Part shown: piece after piece, positions 52,393 through 60,533 of the stretch | Numbering within the stretch: the first letter of the stretch is position 1 | Layout of the letters: each line of letters opens with the position of its first letter | From: Candidatus Obscuribacterales bacterium | GTDB lineage: Bacteria; Cyanobacteriota; Vampirovibrionia; Obscuribacterales; Obscuribacteraceae | Assembly: GCA_019745415.1 (NCBI GenBank) | Contig: JAIETF010000035.1 | Location: 47,395-111,394 of the forward strand | DNA length: 64,000 nucleotides | Direction of reading: 5' to 3' | Translations under genes and position numbers: made by a program | The notes under the pieces: generated by a model | Told to the model about the DNA's origin: nothing | What the model saw: the letters and a program-made list of their open reading frames with translations, nothing else | The model's database searches: none

Positions 52393-52807
52393 GAGTAGCT
52401 CCTGCGAGGCTGAAACGGCACAATCTAAGGCAGTCTCATACTAGCAGATGTGCTTTCGGATTGCCTGCAAAGGGTATAAGGTGGCAGGTGTTTCTGGAGG
52501 TCTGGGCTGGTCTTTTAGCTATAGGCTTAAGTGCAGGTTGTACTATGCTTTTGGTGCTAAAGCTGATCCGCCGGTGCCGATAGGTGAAAAGAGTCGGCTG
52601 GCTACTCACAATCAGTTGAATACTGCTTTCTTAGATATCGGTGAATCTCATTGCCTTGAACGCTGTCGACATTTAGTTGGTTTTCTTGTTAGAAGTCTTG
52701 GGTACCGGAATTACAGTTTTGAAATCTCTGAGAAGAACTAGCAGATGCTCAAAACTATTACCTAAATCAAGAGCACATGCAGTTTTTGTACTTTTGCAAA
52801 TATCGGG
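52393..52807. other. Intergenic stretch without a clear gene
   Basis: No convincing gene is seen. A plus-strand frame (52448-52741) reads LYYAFGAKADPPVPIGEKS, and a neighbouring frame reads LLAIGLSAGCTMLL, a lipobox-like string just upstream of it; joined they would look like the start of a small lipoprotein. No intact frame or ribosome site holds them together, so a decayed gene is possible. Confidence 0.35.
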
Positions 52808-52922
52808 CTAACTAGCCTTATCGCAGTCTGGGCAGCGAATATTCACATGTTCTTTGTCAAGTTTTACATGGTAGCCCATAGAAAGCAGAGATTGGACCTC
52901 ACAAGACAAAACTGCGTAGCGG

Positions 52923-53111
52923 TTATTGTTTTTTTGCCTTACGTCCAAGTTTTACTTTCAGAATTGATTGATAGCTACTTACTTTATCTGAGCGCAAAAC
53001 GGATATTCCATTCTCGATGTAGATGCCTTGTTTTTGACGTCTCTTAAGATCTGCTGGAGCTGTCTCTTCAGTTTCTCTGGGTCTGCGGGCAATGACTCTG
53101 TATAGCTTCAT
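52923..53111 (-). CDS. Small basic protein, probably frameshifted, with zinc-ribbon-like end
   Basis: The open frame encodes 62 residues: MKLYRVIARRPRETEETAP, a Lys/Arg-rich middle, and KLGRKAKKQ at the end. Directly after the A7 tract (plus-strand T7 at 52929-52935) a different frame continues with NNNRYAVLSCEVQSLLSMGY and a CPDC motif, up to a TAG at 52808. Removing one A from the tract joins both into one 100-residue protein with a possible CxxC metal site, so the true gene is probably 52808-53111. It is 14 bases after the gene at 53126 and looks co-transcribed. No family is recognised. A disrupted gene and a sequencing error are both possible. Confidence 0.55.
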   Translation of the reverse strand: MKLYRVIARRPRETEETAPADLKRRQKQGIYIENGISVLRSDKVSSYQSILKVKLGRKAKKQ

Positions 53112-53125
53112 CGCTAATTCTCAAT

Positions 53126-53560
53126 TTATGCAGCAGGAGCTAGCTCGAATTTTCGAGCTAAAGCAATCCTTAAACTTAAGGTCTGCTCCGTGAGGCTTTT
53201 TGCTCGATTCCAGCCGCTCAAGGGAACTAATTGAGACTCTACATTCTTCTTATTGCTGTAAATGATTTTAGCAGACACAGTATCATCAGACGGCTCGTAA
53301 AACAAAACTACATCTAGACGGGAACTTTCTCCCTTGCGCCAAATCAAACTAACAAATCCGTCTTCAGAAATGTGGAAACCAGTGCGTTTTAACTTCTTGT
53401 GGTCTGCCAGCAGATTGGCAACAAAGAACTTCGTAGCTTCAATTAGAAATTCATTCGGCGTGGTAATTTCTTCGTCTTCGAGCGCAAGGCTTTGAAGGTT
53501 ATTGATCGATTCATCAAATTCCCGCCAGAATCTAGACACTTCAGCATTAGTCTGTTCCAC
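53126..53560 (-). CDS. Unrecognised protein of small two-gene module
   Basis: A soluble protein of about 144 residues with alpha and beta segments (RFWREFDESINNLQSLAL; EFLIEATKFFVANLLADHKK; GFVSLIWRKGESSRLDVVLFYEP; ESQLVPLSGWNRAKSLTEQTL). No membrane segment or signal peptide. The frame is open from a TTG at 53575; a GTG at 53560 with AGGA about seven bases upstream is a better start. It leads a two-gene unit with the small basic protein downstream. The layout is reminiscent of small two-gene modules such as toxin-antitoxin pairs, but no known toxin or antitoxin fold is visible. Confidence 0.55.
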   Translation of the reverse strand: MEQTNAEVSRFWREFDESINNLQSLALEDEEITTPNEFLIEATKFFVANLLADHKKLKRTGFHISEDGFVSLIWRKGESSRLDVVLFYEPSDDTVSAKIIYSNKKNVESQLVPLSGWNRAKSLTEQTLSLRIALARKFELAPAA

Positions 53561-53575
53561 TTGTTTTTCCTGCAA

Positions 53576-53969
53576 GAGATACCGGTCCAGTTGTATCTGT
53601 TTGTATAATACATATACACTACTTGGTTAGCAAAGCTAGTGAGTCTGGCAACCTGGCAGCCTAGACGCGCAGAATAACGGTTGTTCATTTTCTAACCTTG
53701 TCATAATTTCAAAAGAAACTGAAGGATTGCCGCCTCCGTGTGTTGCAAAATTGCTCGCTCGTTCAATGATGGACACTCTGATTCGACATTAGACCGGTTG
53801 GATAGACAGCGCCACCGCCGAGTATAACGACAACCGAAGGCAAACAGTTAGCAGATACTTCTATATTCAGGTTGCCGCGTGAGAGAAAGTAGCACATCAA
53901 GCAAAAAGCAGAAAACGCTAGTTCCGAAAAGATGAACTAGCGAGTTTCTCGATGTCTACTAAAAGAAAA
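53576..53969. other. Sparse region beside tRNA-His
   Basis: I see no gene here on either strand: the frames are short and do not read like protein. It lies next to the 3' end of the tRNA-His gene, a usual integration site for mobile elements, but no integrase, direct repeat or transposase remnant is visible. Confidence 0.5.
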
Positions 53970-54046
53970 TGGGGCAGACGAGGGGACTCGAACCCCCGCA
54001 TACCGGAACCACAATCCGGGGCCTTAACCACTTGGCGACGCCTGCC
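53970..54046 (-). tRNA. tRNA-His(GTG)
   Basis: On the minus strand the sequence folds as a cloverleaf: acceptor GCAGGCG pairing with CGTCTGC (one G-T pair), D-arm with AGTGGTTAAGG, anticodon stem CCGGA/TCCGG with loop TTGTGGT (anticodon GTG), T-arm GGGGGTTCGAGTCCCC, and encoded CCA. The extra G at position -1 facing C73 is encoded, as is usual for bacterial tRNA-His. Confidence 0.97.
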
Positions 54047-54124
54047 ATAGATGCGAGATCTAGATACTATCATTTCTTTTGCCTGGCTGGGGCAAGGTTT
54101 AGCCAGGTCCAATATTTTGTAACC

Positions 54125-56284
54125 TTAAGTAATGCCCAGCGGGTTGAAGATAAAGGGTAAGACCCTGGCCACTATTCCGCCAATGGCGAAGGCTGCCAGC
54201 CAGGAACCAATCCAGATGGTGAAGGCGATTTTAGGACCACGCTCTTTAATCATCACGCCTACTGTGGCGATGCACGGCACGAAAAGCGTAATGACAATCA
54301 TCGCCGTAACCGCCTGCACAGCAGTAAGCGGAATGTCGGAGATGCCGAAAGAAGCAAAGTCGCGGCGCACTATACCTAATATAAAAGTGGTAGGGATGCG
54401 CGGGTCGGCCGGCAGGTTCAGCCAAGAAACCACAATCGGGCTAAGCAGATTCATGAATAGCTGCAACAAGCCCGACATCTCAGCCAGGCTGACCACAAAG
54501 CCGGCCAGAAAGAACATCGGGATGGCATCCAGCAAGAAGTTCCAGCTTTTCTTCCAGGTTTTCTTAAGTACATTATTGAGACGCGGCAGTCGCATGGGCG
54601 GCAAGTCAATCAGCAAGCCGCTTGAGCGCCCGGGCAAAATTGCGTTGAGCATAAGTCCGGTCAAGGCCAAGATACCAAAGACCAAGGTGAGATAAACCGC
54701 CCAGGCGGCTGCGCCTCCGGCTCTGGCCAGGGTGCCCGAGACCACTCCCAGCTGTGCCGAGCAAGGAATTGCCACTCCTAATAGTGCGGTGGCTATAATT
54801 TTTTCTCTGCGGCTGGTCAAAAGTCTTGTGGTGATGGTTGCCATCGTCACACAGCCAAGACCAAGTATTAGTGGAATAATTGCTCGTCCATTCAAACCGA
54901 TTTTGTTCATCAGTCTGTCGACTAATACAGCCAGTCTAGGCAAATAGCCTGAATCTTCCATTAGTGAAAGCCCGAGATAAAAGCCAATCACCAAGGGCAT
55001 GAGCAGACCAAGCAGGTATGTAACTGTCAGAGTGGCTAAGCCATAGTCACCGACTATGGTATTACCGACGGCGGCAAGCCAGTTGTGATGGTGCCAAAAG
55101 TGAAAGGCGATTTCATTGCCGGGAACTTGTTTGATAGCTTGGTCTAGTTCGGCTTGCTTAGCCGGTTCTTCTTTGGTGCCTTTATCGAAAACCCAGGTTT
55201 TGCCTTGAACTTCTATAGAGCATGGAAAATAATTAGCGGCAACGCGGCGCACTACAGGCTCATAGTAGACCTTCATGCCTTTTTTTTCGGTCAGGTCGAC
55301 TAGATTGCCTGCAATCCAGACCCCGAGCATCTGATAGAAAATCAGATAGCAGACGGCAAGAGAAATAATTGAACCCCATAGCGGGTGCAGTAAGAGTCTG
55401 CCAAGCTTGGTCGAAAGATTCTGTCCGTGCTTGTTGCGTGCAACCACCTTCTCGGCGAGTTGATTGACTTTCTTCCGTCTCTGGCTATAGATGGCTGTTT
55501 TGGCGGCACCAGAGGCGACATCTAGTTGAAATAGCTGCGGTTCTCTAGCTTTCACCGAGTTGATGATGTCTTCGTCTCCTTCGGCTAATAGCAGAGCTTC
55601 GCCTCTAGATATGGTGCCGCTCTCGACAAAGGGCTCGAGTGGCTTCAGGTGTTCTGCCGCACCATCTATGCATTTACCGATGGTTGCTTGTGATAGGCTG
55701 TCCTTAATTTCGTTGATGCCTAGGTTTTCCACGGCTACGCAACTTATTACCTTTAGCCCGAGTTCTTCGCCTAATTTGTTGACGTCAAGCTGCATGCCGC
55801 GGTTTTTGGCTTCATCAGTTTGGTTTATCACCAAAAGCATCGGCTTGCCCAGGTCGATGAGCTGTAGCGTCAGGAAGAGGTCTCTTTCTAGGGTCAGGGC
55901 TGAAATAACGTTTATCACAATTTCAGCCTTGAGAATCATTGTTGTAGCTGTGCGTTCTTCATCATTGAAGCTAGATAAGCCATAGACTCCCGGTGTATCG
56001 GCCAGCTGATCGCTTCCTAATTTGCCCCGGGCGATATCTATCGTGGTGCCTGGATAATTGGAAACGTCGGCATTGGCGCCAGTTAGAGCGTTGAAAATTA
56101 CCGACTTGCCCACATTTGGATTGCCTGCCAGTACTATGTTGCGCGCCATCTGAGGCTTGTTTTTTATTTCTTGACAGGCTGAGCCTAAGGCTTCACGCTC
56201 TTTGCTTGAGAGCTCGGGCCCGGCGGGGTTGCAAAGACCGGCTTGGCTTGCACCTGCTTGTATTTCGCTATCTTGAGCTGACAT
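54125..56284 (-). CDS. feoB: Ferrous iron transport protein B
   Basis: FeoB imports Fe2+ across the inner membrane. The N-terminal G domain has G1 GNPNVGKS (54-61), G3 DTPG (96-99) and G4 NQTD (154-157); the C-terminal half is polytopic, with the two FeoB gate regions (VIGFYLGLSLMEDSGYLPRL; GCVTMATITTRLLTS; GIPCSAQLGVV-like AIPCSAQLGVVSG). Length (719) is near normal. No feoA or feoC lies next to it. The region upstream of 56284 shows no clear Fur box. It is the only iron transport gene in the window. Confidence 0.95.
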   Translation of the reverse strand: MSAQDSEIQAGASQAGLCNPAGPELSSKEREALGSACQEIKNKPQMARNIVLAGNPNVGKSVIFNALTGANADVSNYPGTTIDIARGKLGSDQLADTPGVYGLSSFNDEERTATTMILKAEIVINVISALTLERDLFLTLQLIDLGKPMLLVINQTDEAKNRGMQLDVNKLGEELGLKVISCVAVENLGINEIKDSLSQATIGKCIDGAAEHLKPLEPFVESGTISRGEALLLAEGDEDIINSVKAREPQLFQLDVASGAAKTAIYSQRRKKVNQLAEKVVARNKHGQNLSTKLGRLLLHPLWGSIISLAVCYLIFYQMLGVWIAGNLVDLTEKKGMKVYYEPVVRRVAANYFPCSIEVQGKTWVFDKGTKEEPAKQAELDQAIKQVPGNEIAFHFWHHHNWLAAVGNTIVGDYGLATLTVTYLLGLLMPLVIGFYLGLSLMEDSGYLPRLAVLVDRLMNKIGLNGRAIIPLILGLGCVTMATITTRLLTSRREKIIATALLGVAIPCSAQLGVVSGTLARAGGAAAWAVYLTLVFGILALTGLMLNAILPGRSSGLLIDLPPMRLPRLNNVLKKTWKKSWNFLLDAIPMFFLAGFVVSLAEMSGLLQLFMNLLSPIVVSWLNLPADPRIPTTFILGIVRRDFASFGISDIPLTAVQAVTAMIVITLFVPCIATVGVMIKERGPKIAFTIWIGSWLAAFAIGGIVARVLPFIFNPLGIT

Positions 56285-56397
56285 TTTTGCGCTCTTTTGC
56301 GGACTTTATTGAGAAATTTTATCAAGAGGATGTCTTGCCGGGCTAGCTAAATTAGAGATCTCAACCACTCTTAACGGTTTTTCGAGCATGTGGTAAC

Positions 56398-59358
56398 GTG
56401 TTGCACATGAAATCGATTCAATACAAATTACAGAAGAAGTGCGGAGCCATTGCTTTAGCCTTCGGTCTTTTATCAACTCTCTTACCGCTGCCGGCTCGAT
56501 GCGAAATTGATGGTTCAAGCGCGCCGCAAGTAAAAGAGATAGTTCTCGAAAACGGCTTAAAAGTGCTGCTTTTCGAAGAGCATTCTTTTCCAGTCTTTAG
56601 CTCGATGGTTTTTTATAAAGTTGGCTCGCGCAACGAGAACCTTGGCGAGACTGGTCTTTCTCACCTGGTGGAGCATTTGCTCTTTCAGAAAGTAAGCGGA
56701 CTGAGAAAAGGCGAAATAGGCGCATTGATTGCGCGCAATGGCGGGATGTTTAACGGCTTTACCAGTGACGATTTTACTGTCTTTTTTGAGACGATGGCGC
56801 CTGCCAAGCTTGAACTTGCCTTGCGTCTTGAATCGGCGCGCATGAAGGGCTCCGGCTTTAGCGCCGATGATGTGAGCCAAGAAATCAAAAGAATCGAGAA
56901 AGAGCTGGAGCAAGAGGCTAAAGACCAGGTCAATTTGTTGGTCAAAGAAGTACGTTCAGCCGCCTTTACTAGACATCCCTACAAAAATCCTACTATCGGC
57001 TGGCCTTCCGATGTGCAGAAGCTTACTCTCGATGATGCTAAACGGCACTACAAGCAATTCTATCAACCAGGCAATGCCACCCTAGTCATTGTCGGCGATT
57101 TTGACAGCAATAAAGCCGGTGAACTGGTCAGAAAATATTTTGGACCACTTGCTAAAGGTGATGCACCGCCGCCGGTGAGAGTCAGCGAACCGCCTCAACA
57201 TGCCGAGAAACGAATCTATATGAAGTACGGCGGGGCTAGTGATGTGGTTTCTCTTGCTTATCACGTTCCCGGCTTTGCCGATGCCGACACGGCCGCTCTT
57301 GCTGTTTTAGAGAAAGTACTCTATTCCGGTGTAGGTGGCAGACTGCGCAGCAAACTTATTGATGGCAAGCTGTGCAGCACCGTAAGGTCGGCTTTTGAGG
57401 TTAAGCGAGATCCCAGTCTTTTTGCCGTTACTTTGCAAGGGGCTGGCGGTATAGGTGCCTCAAAGGTTTTGGAAGGCTTCGACAGCGCCCTTGAGCAGGT
57501 CAAGGCGGGAGCTATTTCTGATAGTGAGTTGAAGAGAGCCAAAAATCACGCCGAGTTTCAGCTTCTAGTCGAACGCGATGGTCCCTATCGGCTGGCTTTT
57601 CATTTGGGCTTTTTTGATGGTCTAGATAATTGGCAAGCTGCTTACAGTTGGCAGAATCGCATCAAGGCGGTCACCGCTCAAGATGTGCAGCGTGTGGCTA
57701 AGCGTTATTTCTCTTCAGAAAATAGGGTAGTCGGCATTCTTGCTGGTGCGGCGCCAAAGTCTGCGCCAAAGTCTGAACCTAAAGAGAAAGAATCTAAAGA
57801 CAGCAAAGATTCAAAAGACAACAAGAGCGCTAAAGAAAATAAAGATGCTAAAGCCAAGAACGACAAGTCCGAAGATAAATCTACAAAGACAAAACCCTCT
57901 GAAAAGGGCGCTAAGCCTTCAAAGAAGAAGGCCAGTCTGACTGATTTGCTGAGCGACCTTTGCGCGTATAAAGATAATGATGGCGCTGCGGTCGACGCCC
58001 CTCGTCGCTTGATCGCCGAGAATGCAAAAGACGCGCCCAGCACCAGAGATAATATCAAGAGAGGCAAGTTGCGCAATGGCATGACTATTGCCGTTTTAGA
58101 AACCAAGGTCAGTCCGGTGGTTCAGATTGCTGGGGCGGTAAAAGCCGGTGAAGCATACGAACCAGTTGGCAAAAGAGGAGTTTCTTCTCTTCTTGCCAGT
58201 CTCATGAATGAAGGTTCAGCGGGAATGACTCGCAACCAGGCAGTAACAAAGCAAGACGAGCTTGGTCTTGCGCCGGCTACTATGGTCAAGTTTGATTCGG
58301 GACCGCAGTGGATAAGCTTTCAAGCAAGGTGTTTATCTAGAGATGCCGGAAACATTCTTGCAATTATGGCTGGACAATTGTTGGAGCCTCAGCTCATTGA
58401 TGAAAGCTTTGAAAGTGCTAAAGCGCGCGCAGCTGAGAAAGTTAGGCATCAGGAAAATACAGTTGAGCAGAGGGTGGACAGGGCCCTTTTGCAAGGCTTA
58501 ATTGCACCCAATACAAGCTTTTACCCCATGGAACCGGTCGATAAGGCGCGCTTCATAGGTAATCTAAAGTTGGCAGATGCAAAAGAGTTTCATGCCGCCG
58601 CCGTAAAGCCGGATGCCGCAACTCTGGTATTTGTCGGTGATATTAGTTTAGAGCAAGCCGTCAGCCTGGGTGAGAAATACTTTGGCTCTTGGAGCGGTAA
58701 GAGTGCTGCCAAAAAAGTTTCTGTTCAACCTAACCCGAAGCGCTTGCTCAAAAACTCCATAATCATCGAGAAGCGCACAGACTCTATGATCACTTTGGGT
58801 AAACTGATTGACACCGGTGCCGGTGCTCCAGACTATCCACTACTTTTGCTTAGTGATTGTGCATTGACCAGCCATCCTATCTTCTCAAGATTCGCTCAGA
58901 AGATATCTGGTGAGTCCAGCTTGATGAGCAGCCTTTCTCTGGAAGACCTCTCATCGGATGTGGAGAGCTTGCCTGGCACCACTCTCTGGACTATTGAATT
59001 GCCTGTGGTGGCAAATAATTTGCCGGCAGTATTCAGAAATATTGAGGGTGAATTGAAGCGCTTTTCTAGGCAGGGGGTTTCAGAGTCTGAACTGGCAGAG
59101 ACAAAGCTCTTTATGTATGGCGGTTTGCCCGTTCGTTGGATGTCTAATAGTCATCTGGCTGCACGCACTATTCTCGAGACCCTAGTTCTAAGCAATCAAC
59201 CCAACCCTCTTCCTGAACTTACCGCCGGCATCAAAGCTGTAAGCCTGGATGGCTTGAATAAGTTTATTAAGGAGAAGTTCAAGCCCGAGAGAGCATCGCT
59301 GGTGGTAGCAGGTACAAAGCAAACCATTGGTCAGATTCACGGACTGAAACAAGACTAA
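56398..59358 (+). CDS. Two-domain M16 family metallopeptidase
   Basis: An exported zinc protease of the pitrilysin/insulinase family. After a signal segment (about residues 15-36), the first M16 unit has the inverted zinc motif HLVEH (His89, Glu92, His93), with the downstream Glu ligand in KELEQEAKD (about 166). A second M16 unit follows from about residue 555 and lacks HxxEH (GVSSLLASLMNEG), as in the usual non-catalytic partner domain. The two are joined by a very Lys/Ser/Asp/Glu-rich linker (about 460-525). The frame begins at GTG (56398); an ATG at 56407 is nearly as good. It is divergent from feoB. Confidence 0.9.
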   Translation: MLHMKSIQYKLQKKCGAIALAFGLLSTLLPLPARCEIDGSSAPQVKEIVLENGLKVLLFEEHSFPVFSSMVFYKVGSRNENLGETGLSHLVEHLLFQKVSGLRKGEIGALIARNGGMFNGFTSDDFTVFFETMAPAKLELALRLESARMKGSGFSADDVSQEIKRIEKELEQEAKDQVNLLVKEVRSAAFTRHPYKNPTIGWPSDVQKLTLDDAKRHYKQFYQPGNATLVIVGDFDSNKAGELVRKYFGPLAKGDAPPPVRVSEPPQHAEKRIYMKYGGASDVVSLAYHVPGFADADTAALAVLEKVLYSGVGGRLRSKLIDGKLCSTVRSAFEVKRDPSLFAVTLQGAGGIGASKVLEGFDSALEQVKAGAISDSELKRAKNHAEFQLLVERDGPYRLAFHLGFFDGLDNWQAAYSWQNRIKAVTAQDVQRVAKRYFSSENRVVGILAGAAPKSAPKSEPKEKESKDSKDSKDNKSAKENKDAKAKNDKSEDKSTKTKPSEKGAKPSKKKASLTDLLSDLCAYKDNDGAAVDAPRRLIAENAKDAPSTRDNIKRGKLRNGMTIAVLETKVSPVVQIAGAVKAGEAYEPVGKRGVSSLLASLMNEGSAGMTRNQAVTKQDELGLAPATMVKFDSGPQWISFQARCLSRDAGNILAIMAGQLLEPQLIDESFESAKARAAEKVRHQENTVEQRVDRALLQGLIAPNTSFYPMEPVDKARFIGNLKLADAKEFHAAAVKPDAATLVFVGDISLEQAVSLGEKYFGSWSGKSAAKKVSVQPNPKRLLKNSIIIEKRTDSMITLGKLIDTGAGAPDYPLLLLSDCALTSHPIFSRFAQKISGESSLMSSLSLEDLSSDVESLPGTTLWTIELPVVANNLPAVFRNIEGELKRFSRQGVSESELAETKLFMYGGLPVRWMSNSHLAARTILETLVLSNQPNPLPELTAGIKAVSLDGLNKFIKEKFKPERASLVVAGTKQTIGQIHGLKQD

Positions 59359-59783
59359 TACCTATTGACAGCCTGTCGGTTTATTAATGTGAGAAAAATG
59401 AGCATGTCAAGAGGGTAATCTTCTTTACAATTAATCGGCGCTCAGAATTTAGTGTTCTTCGGTATATTTGCTGCCAATGTGACGCTTATGCATTTGTGAT
59501 AGATGCTACGCACTGCTGTATGCAGCATTCTCCGCCATGATCGCCTAATTTTGCCATGCCATGGCGCTTTTGGCACCTTTGTAAAGGCGCCTGTAATCAG
59601 GGCTTAAGACTAGGGTGTAAACATAGAAGAGGTTGTCAATTAATTAATATGACAGCCTGAGATGCGGGCTCTTGCCTGTGTTTGCCGTCTCATCAAAAAC
59701 TTTCGATTCTCTGAAACGCTAACCTGCTGAGCGTTTCAAGATGCAAGGAAGAAGTTTGACTTTCTAGTGACAATAGGGATAAT
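59359..59783. other. Long upstream region of the LysM gene
   Basis: No gene is seen in these 425 bases. A hairpin of nine base pairs (59712-59720 with 59730-59738, loop 9) lies about 45 bases before the LysM start and may sit in its 5' untranslated region. I recognise no riboswitch. Confidence 0.4.
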
Positions 59784-60527
59784 ATGCTGCAAGTGTTACC
59801 CCAGTGGCGTTACATAGAGATGAACACAGTGATCAAATACGACCAAGATAAACTGGAAGTAGAAGGTTTGCCCGAGTATGTGAGGGATACAGAAGCCTCC
59901 ACACGGGAATCCTACAGTTCGATATCTACACGCTCCCTTGCTGAGAGGGAAGCTCAGCGCGTCTCTGCTTCAGCTGGCAGAGAAAGGCAGTCTCAGCGTG
60001 ATACCGGCGGCTTCGCTAACATTTTTTCCGATGTGCACGCTCCTCGTGCAGATGAGCTCGAAGCTCTCTGGCCGGGCGTCCACCAAGACTTCTTCCAGCA
60101 GGCACAGAGCAAGCGCACCCCCAGCTTCTATATGATGATTGCCTTCCTTGCTGGAGCGGTGACATCAATGATTGTCATCTGGGGCTATTCAGCTGTATCA
60201 GCGCTAGTCGCAAATGCCGGTAAGCCATCCGATAAACCGGCAGCTGTTACCGCTCCTCAGCCCGTGGCGCAGCAGCCGCTCGTCCCTCAAAATATCGATC
60301 CCAGCGCCATCCTCAAGCCGGCCCACCCTACTGTGGAAGTGCAGAATGGCGATACTCTGGCTGCTATTGCAGTGCGCGAATACGGTAAGACTTCTCCTAG
60401 ACTTCTGGATGCAATTTGCCGAGCCAATGGTCTGAGAAACGCTAACTTCCTCAAGCTAGGACAAGCACTCAATTTGCCCGACTATACTCCTCAATCCGCT
60501 CAGCCAGCGGGTTCTGTCAGCCAGTAA
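59784..60527 (+). CDS. Membrane-anchored LysM protein
   Basis: A 247-residue protein with a hydrophilic N-terminal half (1-110), one membrane segment (about residues 113-140, MMIAFLAGAVTSMIVIWGYS), a Pro/Ala/Gln-rich linker and a C-terminal LysM domain (about 185-235: VEVQNGDTLAAIAVREYG; LLDAICRANGLRN; LKLGQALNLP). LysM binds peptidoglycan, so the protein tethers the inner membrane to the wall; the charged N-terminus would be cytosolic. The ATG at 59784 has AGGG five bases upstream; an internal ATG at 59820 is possible. The helicase gene follows after 6 bases. Confidence 0.8.
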   Translation: MLQVLPQWRYIEMNTVIKYDQDKLEVEGLPEYVRDTEASTRESYSSISTRSLAEREAQRVSASAGRERQSQRDTGGFANIFSDVHAPRADELEALWPGVHQDFFQQAQSKRTPSFYMMIAFLAGAVTSMIVIWGYSAVSALVANAGKPSDKPAAVTAPQPVAQQPLVPQNIDPSAILKPAHPTVEVQNGDTLAAIAVREYGKTSPRLLDAICRANGLRNANFLKLGQALNLPDYTPQSAQPAGSVSQ

Positions 60528-60533
60528 TAGGGC

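Noticed and set aside
52448..52741. 97-codon plus-strand frame that could be a lipoprotein
   Set aside because: The lipobox-like string and the ADPPVP stretch are in different frames, and there is no ribosome site. It is only described as a possible remnant.
59359..59783. Riboswitch or structured RNA upstream of the LysM gene
   Set aside because: Only one 9-bp hairpin is visible. No conserved riboswitch core is recognised.
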